Shown here one piece after another: positions 39,401-51,400 of a stretch of 64,000 nucleotides of DNA. The notes beneath the pieces were generated by a model that saw only the letters and a program-made list of their open reading frames with translations, ran no database searches and was not told the DNA's origin. The DNA is from Paracentrotus lividus (lineage: Eukaryota > Echinodermata > Echinoidea > Camarodonta > Echinidae): contig CALNVZ010000174.1 in the NCBI GenBank assembly GCA_940671915.1, positions 25,262,570 through 25,326,569 on the forward strand. The letters are read 5' to 3'. The stretch's first letter is position 1, and each line of letters starts with the position of its first letter. The position numbers and the translations under genes were made by a program.

Positions 39401-42400
39401 ATGAGTGGTACATGTTGGTTTCTAGAGGGAAGTAGGATATATATAAGGAATACAGAGCACAAATCACAGGGGAACATTACAGATGGCATCAACAACCATG
39501 CCATGACCTATTTACTAGAGTTGAACAAAATTGAAACTGTTATCCATCTGTGTTTCAATGATACACTGTTGTTGTGAGTGATTGTATATTGCCTAGTGAC
39601 GTAGCTTTTTACTGGGGATACATTTTGCACCTTGTACTTTGAAGAGTAATAAAATAAATGAAATTACCCATTTTATTTTTGTACAAGATAAATACTAGAC
39701 CTCTAGCTGTTCATTTCTTTCCTAGACCTTACCAAATATATATGTAGACCTATGTATACATGATATGCATACAAAATATGAAATTCTATCAAAATCAAAT
39801 GCGTATTAATATCCAAAAAGTTTTCATATTAATCATGGTTGATGGGTGTAATGAAAAATTCAAAGAACAAATAAGTACCATCTGAGGGAGAAATATGTAC
39901 TAATATCGAAACCACTTCGGTTACTGCATACTGTATTCGCTGTTATTTCTGTGCTGAGCGGCCTCAAAGAATGTTCACAGGTTCTTGAATTCGTGCTGCA
40001 TTGTAGTAAGCACGCAATTGAATGCACCCAATACATACATAAAAAAGCATGCTCATATATTCGCACGGGTTTAAATTCACACCTGCCGATCTTCGCGCGA
40101 AATCCGCGAAAATTAATGTACCACGAATATTTCCATGATTACAGCAGATGTTCTATGACCTTGGATTTGACAAAAGGAAATACTTAGTACGTGTATAGAA
40201 TTGCAGTTTTAAATAATGTTGATATTGTGATGTGCTAATCTTTTATTTTCTCCTTTTTGTCCATATTTTCTTCAGGTTGCTGAAGCAGATATTTTGAAAG
40301 CTGTAGTAAGATGGGGAGAATATCAGCTCATCAGAAGAATGGAAGAGAGAGGTAAAAAATTTACTTATAAACACCAAGATTATCGATAATGTACAATGTA
40401 CAATGTATTTGAGAGAATTTTTTCTGTACATGTGTGACATACAATATTTTTAGTTTTATCTACCATGTTTTGAAGGATGTCAGAAATGCTGTTGAAGCTC
40501 ACATGAACACAAAAAATAAATTTAAATCATATAAAAGTGTTGTTTTCTATTATGATTTTGTATTCTCTTTTAAACCAGCATGGATCATTTTTCCTCTTTT
40601 TTTTCAACTTCAGGAGTAAATAGCTTTAATACAAATAGGTTGATTGTCCCAGTAACCCAGGATAGCATGCTAAATTTTTTTATGCCTCCGCCACCGAAGG
40701 TGGTGCCGGAGGCATTATGTTTTCGGGTTGTCCGTCCGTCCGTCCGTCCGTCCGTACGTCCGTCCGTACGTCCGTCCGTACGTCCGTCCGTTTTCGTTCT
40801 CGCGGATAACTTAAGAACCGTTTGACGGATCACTTTCAAACTAGATCATGTATGCATATGGTAGGGACAATGATCTGATTAGATTTTAGGGTCATGAGGT
40901 CAAAGGTCAAAGGTCACAGAGGTCATTGTATGCATGAAAATGGCTCGTTCTCGCCATAACTTAAGAACCGTTTGACGGGTCAACTTCAAACTTGGGTAAT
41001 GTGTGCCTATGGGAGGGGCAATGAACTGATTAGATTTTAGGGTCATGAGGTCAAAGGTCAAAGGTCACAGATGTCATTGTATACATGAAAATGGTTCGTT
41101 CTCGCAATAACTTAAGACTGTGTGACGGGTCAACTTCAAACTTGAGTAATGTGTGCATATGGGAGGGGCAATGAACTGATTAGATTTTGGGTCAAAGGTC
41201 AAAGGTCACAGAGGTCATTGTATACATAAAAATAGTTTGTTCTCGTGATAACTTAAGAACCGTTTGAGGGATAAACTTGAAACTTGGGTCATATGTGCAT
41301 ATATGAGGGTCAATAAACTTATCAGATTTTAGGGTCATGAGGTCAAAGGTCACACGTCATTGTGTACGTGAAAATGGTTTTCGTTCTTGCGATAACTTAA
41401 GAACCGTTTGAGGGATCAACTTCAAACTTGGATCATATTTACATATGGGAGGACAATGAACTTATCAGATTTTGGGGTCATGAGGTCAAAGGTCACAGAG
41501 TCATTGTGTACATGAAAATGGCTTGTTCTCGCAATAAACTAAAAACCGTTTGACGGATCAATTTCAAACTTGGGTCATTTGTGCATATGGGACGGACAAT
41601 AAACTGATTAGAATTTAGAGTCATGAGGACAGAGGACATTGTGTACGTGAAAATGGCTTGTTCTTGCGATAACTTAAGAGCAGTTTGATGGATGAACATC
41701 AAACTTGGGTCATGTGTGCATATGGTAGGAACAATGAATTTATTATATTTTAGGTCATAAGTCAAAGGTCAAGGGTCACAGACGTCATTGTATACATGAA
41801 AATGGCACGTTTTGCTGTAACTTCTGAACCGTTTTATGGATCAACTTCAAACTTGGGTCATGTGGGAGGAAGATGAACTGATTAGATTTTTGAGGTCAGG
41901 ACATCAAAGGTCACTGGTATTTATGTAAATGACTCGTTTGTGCAATTTCTGAAGGACCGTTGACAGATCAACTTAAACATGTTTATCCTTTTATTACATC
42001 AGTAGCCATCCTTCCTGAGTTGGAAATAATTCTGATGACACACTTTAATAGATTTGGGTCAATATCTCAAAGATGTCATGGTATAAATGGATGCTAAAAC
42101 TCACATGCGCATGCCTTTTTTTTCCGATGTGGCAATACGGAGGCATGCCTTCCGACCGTGCGCGGTCGAAGATTCATCTAGTTTACTAAATACATTCAGA
42201 TTAATAGCAGAGATTATGCAGTTATACAGGATCATTTGGTTCCAATAACTGTGGTGATCTGATTACATTTAATGAATATGACAACCACTGAATAAATGCC
42301 TAGAGATACATGTGAAAATGTTTTGGGCAGAATGTTTCAATTCATTTATACCATATTTGTAGTTATCAGGCTGCATAGGCTACACTTTTAGATTTTGACA

Positions 42401-45400
42401 TTTTATGTGTGACTGTTACAGGTATGAAACTTGTGATTAAAAAAAAAATACTCTACATGGTTGTAATAAAACTATATTAATTCAGTAAAAGGGTTGCACC
42501 TTTTCTCAATTACAGTAGCGTTTGTAGGCTTGAATAAATGCATTTCTTGACATTTAATGATTGTGGCTTAGCTGTAGTGTTAAGAGTTAAAGAGCCATTT
42601 CCTGCCACAGCTTTAATGCGAATGTAACAAGATAATTGATATCGGATGCAATGTCATCCCTCGATGGGTGCTGAATATGTGTGCAATTAATTAATAACTT
42701 ATTTCTTACACAACCAATACATAAACATTTATAGATAAATGTGTTTATTAGAAATTAAAAACTCTTGGGTATTGTTTGAGCATTTGGTTTTTGGTGTGAT
42801 ATAAATAAATCATTATGAATATTGTATTTATGTATTTTAAGTGCAATTCTAAGTCCATTTTACAACATGAAGTTGAGAGGTACATGTACTTAAACATGAC
42901 ATATATGTAACATGAACCAACAAAACATACTCTGATCGTATTATAATTCAAACCAACCATGAGTTTATCCCAAGATGTGTGCATTATTACAAAAACAACC
43001 GTGCAGGGCTTCATTTAAATTCAATCCCAAGTCCATTTTAATACATGAACTTGACAGGTTAAACATGACATATACAGTGTGTCCCACAAAAAATGCTAAT
43101 GGCACTTTAGATGGGTATAATATCAAAATTACAATATCATATTCATTCTAACTCTACACCCGTAAACTACAATTCATTTTTTGCAACTGGATGAAATTTT
43201 ATGTGATATGGTCCAAGAATCACAAAGATATGAGCATTTTGTCATTTCCGATCAGGAAACCTCTCCACCCAAGTTTGTATTGATGGATGTGTCGAATAAA
43301 AATAAACCCAAGTTTGATCATTAATATTTTTAAAAATATTTCAGTAGTTATTATGAAAGTTATATCACTGTAAAGTGCAACTCATTACCATTCTAATGAT
43401 ATGTCCCTTAGCTCACCAATATCACGCATCTCTGAACCCCATTATTCTGAAAGAGTCTTGCAAAGCTGTGAGTGTTCACTTTCATGCTCCTTGAGGTGCG
43501 TTATTCAAAGGAAACCCAACTTTGATGATTAATTTGCGTGAAAGTGAACCACTCACAATTTTGCAAGACATATTTAAAACAATGGGGTTCAGTGATACAT
43601 GATATTGGTGAGCTGAGAGAGGTATCATTAAAATGGTAATGAGTCGCACTTTACAGTGGTATAAATTTCATAATTACTACTGAAATATTTTTCAGAGTAT
43701 TAATGATCAAACTTGGGTTTACTTTATTCGACACATCCGGTCCTACTCAATACAAACTTGGATGGAGAGGTTTCCTGATGTGTTATGACAAAATGCTCAT
43801 ATCTTTGTGATTCTTGGACCATATCACATAAAATTTCATCCAGTTGTAGAAAACGAATTGTAGTTTACGGGTGTAAAAATATAAACAATATTATTTTGTA
43901 ATTTTAATTTTATATCCATCTGAAGTGCCATTAGCATTTTTTGTGGGACACACTGTATACATTGTACATGTATGGGAAAAGACCCATCAGATACCATAAG
44001 TTTGATTCCTTATTTGAATCTCAGTCCAATGCCTATTGTATAATGTCATTCTGATCATACAACCATAAAGTTATCCCAAGATGTGTGAGTTATTACAAAA
44101 ACCACCATGCAGTGCTATTATATGTATTGCCTATTCAGGATAGGAAATGACTTGTGCAGTTATTGACTAGAAGGCTTCTTCAAGAAATATAATACCACTG
44201 TCCAATCACAGTGACCAAGGGTGGTCAAATCACCTTGAACTTGTATGCTCTTGATATTATTGAATTTCAGCCATTAAGTAAACATGCAATTTTTATAAAA
44301 ACAAACTACATGTGTGGAATTTGGAATGCAATTTGTATATAATAAAATCGACCTCACTTGATAGAGGTGGGGTAGCATGATAGTTACAAAAAAAAACATT
44401 AAAAAAAAATCTATTTTTCGAAGGTTAATGCTGCATGATTAGTGAATAGAGGGTATGGAAACATGTTTGTTTTGTTTTGTTTTTGTTTAGTTTTTATGTT
44501 TTTATTGATATTGAAGAGGAATTAAAGCTAGAAATTTAGCTGGAAAGCTAAAAATTGACATAAAGCCCCAAAATAAACCCTTCTAAGAATAATACTTGAT
44601 AGTTCTTTCCTACTTTGTGGATTTTTATCAGAAAAAAAAAATCAACAACCGCCTTCTTCATTCAGACGTAAAGTGTTGCATTCTCCTTCATGACTCCCCC
44701 TCAACCCATTGTGTATTATTTCACCAAGTATGAATGTGAAGGCTATCTCTTGTCTAGATCATTGTCTGATTGGATGAAAGCCTCGTCAGCTATTGTCTGC
44801 AACCTTTGGCATTTATATAATTCCCTTTCCTGGGTAGAATTCCCCACCCTTGAGAACTCATTTAGCACCAAAACTGCTGCCAATGTCATAATCCAAGTGA
44901 TTGACTAGGCACAATGGAGTCGTTTTAATATGAAATTAAGGCAACCTTGTTTTCAGATCCCCTAATGCAATTTTTATGGAATTATTTATTTGTAATGTAC
45001 ATGTAAAGTACATTATAAATGTATTTCACAGAATGGAATACTTTGTTCAGTGTGAGACAGCTGGTAGGCAAATAAGAAAACTGTTACTACATTGGAAATA
45101 TATAGTTGATATAAAATAGGATACATGAACATGTATGAATTTGTTAAAATCTTTAACTTGTTACATGTAGATCTATTTGAAATAATGAGGTTTTTTTACA
45201 ATTTTATATTGAGATGAAACAGGTTCAAAATATGGAGCCTTTAATGCTTTAGGCTGTTTAAGTTACCAAGAAAATAATCTGCAATATCATTTTTTGTAAC
45301 ATAAATTATATTTTTTTAATTACAAATAAATAAAATCTATAAAACAATTTGTAAAACGGTTCATCTGATTGGTACATGTATAGTTCAATACATGTAGGTA

Positions 45401-48400
45401 GTGCACTGTCATTATGCGAAAGCTTCACAAGGTAATATTGTGGAATGACGAATTCTACTTTATCCATCTATAAAACAAATCTGTGGAGGTTAAAACTATA
45501 AATATGTTCATGAAGAAAACTGGAGGCATAAAGTAAGTCCACAAATACCCTCCAGTGAAAACTAGCCCCACGTTTTAAGCAAAGGCTAAAAAATATAGAC
45601 ATTTTAAACAGGGGGCCTGTGCATACAAAACCCAAATATTTCCATGTGGACATCCTCTGGAAATAGGTTTGTGGGAAACCCTGAATACAGTTAGGATTTG
45701 GAGCAAAATGATTACAATTCTACATTTTTAGTCCTCTACCAGGCCTCAGGAAACGTTTATATGCATTACAACTACTGATAGAGAGAGGATCCTAATCAGG
45801 GAGTGATGATATGAAACAGATGATGATTTGCGAAGCTAAATCTGCTTTGGAGTTATCTGAAATACATGAAATACAGTTAACCTTGTATATGCAATACGTG
45901 TGTTATGAAATTTAATGAAGGAATTTTTTTTTTAATGGAGACTGAACGTGTAATTTATCATTTTTTGATAAATGTTATTATTCAAACTTCATTATAAATC
46001 AATAATTTTTTAATACTGGCGACTACATCTCAAACTAACAGCTTGTAAAAGACAAAATTACATTTTTAGAATGACATACATTTTTCTCTACTTATTGTTT
46101 TGTGTCGCATTAGAGTCATATTTATTTAAGCAATTTGGAAATTGTTCGTTCACACAGTCAAATCGAAGCCAGATAAACCAATTTACTTGTTGCTCGCTGT
46201 TCAATATACACATATTATTCCCTTTTTTTTTTCTCGATCTGGCCTTGTAAGATGAAGGGTTACAACCTATGGCAAATCGATAGTAACCAATTAGGGTTCT
46301 TGTGCTGCAGACTTCTTGCATAAAAGTCTTGCTGTTAACCAATCATAATACATGTAGTTGTTTTAAATTTGCAATTGATCTTACATATAACTCTAATTGT
46401 TACTGTGACTTCTGTCTAATTTTCTAATCTGACATCTTTCTTTCTTTCTCCAAATTATCCCCATTAGAACCCAATCTAGTGAGCCACACTCAGCACAGCG
46501 TGAGCAGGAAAGGAATCAAGAGAAGAGACCTGGATACGGGAGAACTACGAGAGATCATCAGTAGTCTTCTACCCCTCGTTAGGCTGGAACATATCATTCC
46601 AAGGGAACATGAGGTCAGTAGATACATTGTAGCAGGGCTCAAATTTAGTAATGGCCGGGTTTCAATGGCTACCTGATATAATAAAAAAACTCCTCCCAAC
46701 TCACTGATTCAGTAGTCTTCTACCCCTCGTCAGGATGGAACACATCATTCCAAGGGAACGTGAGGTCAGTAAATACATTTTAGCAAGGCTCAAATTTAGC
46801 AGTGGCCAGGTTTCAATGACTACCTGATATAATCAAAAACTCCTCCCAACTCCCTGATTCAGTAGTCTTTTTGCCCCTCGTCAGGCTGGAACACATCATT
46901 CCTAGGGAACATTAGGTCAGTAGATAACAGGGCTCAAATGTAGCAGTGGCTGGGTTTCAATGGCTACTTGATATGAACCAAAACCTCCTCCCAACTCTCT
47001 GATTCAGTAGTCTTCTACCCCTTGTCAGGCTGGATACATCATTCCTAGGGAACATTAGGTCAGTAGATGACCCATAGCAGGGGCCTGGGGTCAATGACTA
47101 CCTAATATAAACCAAAAACTCCTCCCAACTCCCTCATTCAACCATGTGGATTGCATACTCGACATGAGGCCAATGTCCACCTCAAGAAAAAAAAGCACAC
47201 TTAACAAGCAAATTAGATGTTTGTGCTTTTCTTTTTGTTTCAGGAACATTTTCTCAAAATGAAAATCTGAGTACATGTATTGAAATTAACAGAATTTTTA
47301 AAAGTTGTGGTGGTCTTGAAGGGGGTTATTATTTTGTATGTAGAGTTTATGAAAAATGTTCTGTATTTTCTTTAAAGTGAGTTTAAAATAATTTTAATGT
47401 TATGAATTGCTCTTTGATCTTTTAATACATGTATAAAACTGTATAAATGATATTGATAATATGACATCCAGATAAGAAACAAACAAATATAAAACTTTGT
47501 TTGCAGAGCTTTTAGGTTTAATTGATAAGCCATTGATGACATTTATATTAACTTACTTAAGTGCTCTGTGACTGTGTCTTTGAACATTGAACCATGAATG
47601 TAAAGATGACATGGAGATTGGTTGAACCTTGATTAATATTTGTTTGTGCATGTCTTAATCTTTGGACTTTTCTTTACGTAAAAACAAACTTTGTGACACT
47701 TTTTTGTTATTGTAAAAACTTATATTCAGGGCTACATGTACATGGAAATGTATATGTGAGTAATGTGCAGATTGAAATCAAATATTTAAAACATTTTAAA
47801 GTCCTCATTGTTCCTCATTGAGTAATAAAATAATTCCTTTTTTACCCTTTGGTTATCTTACCTCTATTTAGATAGAACTTTTAATATCGGTTCATATTTT
47901 GCAAAGTATACCTTTACAAACAAACAGTATGAATGACGGTATTAATTTGAGATTTGTTTAATTTGTTACACATACATTTACCTCGCCAATTACATCTTGT
48001 ATAACATAATCAATTTATTCTTCTTATTCTTGTCTTAGGTTTTGACAAGTGCAGTAAAGAGAGGTCTGATACCTACCCCGCCCTCCCACATGCTCTCTGG
48101 TGATGAGCTGGCCAAGTTTAACCCCTGGGTCAGGGGGAAGGGCAGGCGCTTTTACCCTAGACCAAGGTTATTCACTCCTTATGTGGAGGAAGCTAAGGTG
48201 AGTTTCAGGGATCTTAGAGGAACACAAATTTCCCCAGTAACATGCAAGAAAATATCTGAAGACAGTCCAAAGAGCAATTTAGAAAGCCATATTCATTTTA
48301 TATATTTAACACTTTGGTGAGGGGGAAGGGCAGACGTTTCTACCCTAGACCAAGGTTATTCACTCCTTATGTGGAGGAAGCTAAAGTAAGTCTGAGGGAT

Positions 48401-51400
48401 CTTACTAGAGTAAGACAAATTCCCTTTGTTACGGGCAAGAAAATATCTAAAGACAGTCTTAATAGCAATTTAAAGAGCCATATTTATTTCATATGTTTAA
48501 CATTTGGTTGAGGGGGAAGGGCAGACCCTTCTTCCCTAGACCAAGGTTATTCACTCAGTATGTTGAGGAAGCTAAGGTGAGTCTCAGGGATCTTAGAGTA
48601 AGAAAAAATTCCTTTGCAACGTATCTAAAGACAATCCTAATAGCAATTTAGAAAGCTATATTTATTTTATGTGTTTTACACTTTGGTGAGGGAGAAGGGC
48701 AGACGCTTCTACCCTAGACCAAGGTTATTCACTCCGTATGTTGAGGAAGCGAAAGCAAGTCTCATGGATCATTAAGAAGAAAAAAACATTTCCTTCAGGA
48801 AAAATTGTTTCAAGAGTCAATGTACAGAGAAACTGATGAATTTTCGAGGTCTGAGCCAAAAAGTGTTCCTTGTGTATAGGTTCCTTTCAAATTTAAAAAC
48901 ACTAATAATAGAGGAAACACACATTTAAATACAAAAGATGGTTCTAATGGAAATGAAAGAAAATGGCATATCAGGCAATTTAAAGAATTGCTATATTTTC
49001 GAAAGTGTCGTAACAACATATTTTAGATAAGTTTAATTTATACTTGTTGAGGGAAAATGGCAGACGTTTATTCCTAAGGCCAAGGTTATTTTCTTTGTAT
49101 TTAGAGGAAGCTACATGGTGAATTTGGTTTAAATGCTCAAAAAATGCTCCAAATTTTATTGTCCAAAACAAAGACGTGAAAGGTGAAACGGAAATATATT
49201 TTGCCCAATTAATCCGGGGCCCGGCAGCCACTGAGCAGCACCAGATCGACATTGCTCTGTCCCTTTCTTGTTGAATGCCAAACAGGGTAGCAGCAACTCC
49301 CATTTTTTGTATGACACGGCAACCGTGTAATTGTCTGATAAGTCAATTAACAAGAAAATAAGGCTGCTCAAAGAAGTCATGAAAATCAATCTTTATCAGC
49401 AGTTAGCCTTTAGGGGCAAGTTCCCTAATTACACATTTAATTGTGAAATTCTTGTCAAGTGTACAGAAATTCACATGTATAGTTTTGTGAAATTTCCTTA
49501 CTTAAATGTGAAATGCCGTTCAAGTAAACAGAGAGTTCTTTGTAGGCAGTTGGTCTAAATGGACATTTTTGAGAGAGTTTGAATGTTGTTCATTTCTTTC
49601 TGTATAATAAATTTGTTCTACTCTTCTTTTTCACAGTCTTTCTTGGAGGAGCCAGTGGTTTCAGACATGGAGTCAGACCAGAGAGGGATCCGTATGTCTT
49701 ATGTGCCTGATGCCCTCTACATGCTGGAGGAGAGAGGGGGCTGTTCAGACCGATGGGTTAGCCGGGTCAGGTCTTATCCTCCCTCTGTCATTGCCGGTTC
49801 ATTCCCAGGTGAGTGTGAACTGGGTGGGAAGTTTGGTGTTTTGCTTGAAGTCATACATGAACCTTAGTCTTGCCTACCATATTCATTTGTGTTTTTTCAC
49901 AGGTAGGTTTGAACTCGCCCGATTATAAATGTTTATATTGAAGTCTATATAGATTGATTTGTCCACATGTCGTGGAGAGTACATGTACATGCTTATTGCT
50001 CAGTTTAAAGAGAGAGAATAAAGTAGGTAATACAACATTTGCTCTGCGAAAATTGCTTTGGGCTTTACGATGCTTAATATTTTGGATTATGATTAGGGTT
50101 GCAAGAAGATTTTATTCAGAATTGCTTTTTCAAATATAAATGTCATTGCAGACAGAATAAATATTCACATGAACATTTATTAAAACCTCTCAAATAAAGC
50201 GTGTAAGAAAGGGAAAAAGAAAATATGATTGTGCAATGTTGTCCTGGCTGGATCTCCCTTCTGCTGCCCTCTCTAATCTGAATATCAAACAGACAAACAT
50301 TTCTCTCCTTTGACAAGAGAGGGCGATATGGTACTTAACCCTCCCACCAGCTTTTGTTCACTTTGGCCCCAAACCCTGGAGTATTCTTCGGTGGGGTCGT
50401 CACAGTGACCCGGTTTAGAGTATCCTTGTTACAGGGATAATAGATCCATCTGGTGACTTGTTTACAAAAGGTAGAAGTACAATACATATAAGGTAGAAAT
50501 GTCATGTATCTCTGCAGTTTGGGTTGTTCATGAAAAATGAGCTAAATATGTGATCCTTCGGGAGAAGGCGGCTTAAAATAGAGAGCGGGGGAGTGAGTAG
50601 GAGACATTGAGAGAACAAAACATGTGAAGACTTGAAACATATAGGGTCTACTAAACATGATTCCCCCCCCCCCCCAGGATTGGCTGTTTAAGGATGTCTA
50701 GTGTTTCTTTTATTTTCAAACTATCAAATGCTCTGAAGGACTCATTTTTCTGTTTTTATCATATTTTCCCTTCAATTCGTATCTTCATCTTCATCTATTT
50801 TCGGTCATATGATTATTTTGATTCTATTTCTTAGTTTTCACACAATTTGCAGTATAGTTGACATGTTGTATGAATGTCAGAGAATAAGAATGATTTCCCT
50901 TTTATATTTGGTTACCATGGAAATCTATTTGTGAAGCTCAACAAGTTTGGTTGTTAAGATGGGCCTCAGACAATAGAAGGAATTGAACCACAACCATTTA
51001 TATTCAAAGGGAATTTACAGTACATTTTTTTACAGATGAATGCCTTATTGGGAGAAAATGTCCTTAACCAGCTGAAAACAGTCTTAAAGTAAAAAAGTAA
51101 GAGTTTGAAGAAAATCAACTAAAGAATAGTACTTAAAAAAAGGTATGAAAGTCAGTTTTGATTTTGTGATGCCCCTTTAGTTTTTTTTTTTTTTTTTTTT
51201 TTTAATAAATTTATTGATAAAAACATTTTAACATATTATATAAATCATTTTACATGAAACATTGTATGTTTTCTTGAACAACCGTATTATAAAATATGCA
51301 TAACGCTTTAGTTTTACAATCTTTTTCTACTTCTACTCAATCACAGATCATTTTCTTGAATAAACTGAATATACATAGTTCATGGAAAATTAACTTTCTG

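Larger units (their letters stand above)
40682..42181 (+). mobile_element. Helitron/pearl-like non-autonomous element with tandem core repeats
   Basis: Starts with a hairpin built from GCCTCCG and CGGAGGC (40684-40714), then a (CCGT)n run (40735-40790), then about nine tandem units of 145-150 bp carrying AACTTAAGAACCGTTTGA (near 40808, 40958, 41109, 41250, 41394, 41536, 41671, 41819 and 41945). CGGAGGC returns at 42138. The 3' end has a hairpin CGACCG-TGCG-CGGTCG (42153-42168), then nine bases, then CTAG followed by T, matching the Helitron 3' signature. Tandem cores plus a tetranucleotide repeat recall molluscan pearl elements. No protein coded. Inside BTBD7 intron 3. Confidence 0.75.

Noticed and set aside
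48310-48511. Exon-like copy 2 of BTBD7 exon 5 as a true alternative exon
   Set aside because: It keeps the frame and a donor, but no acceptor-like pyrimidine tract and AG precede it. Treated as part of the tandem array.
49156-49389. A 77-codon minus-strand frame in a GC-richer patch
   Set aside because: Not recognisable as a protein; more likely a repeat fragment.
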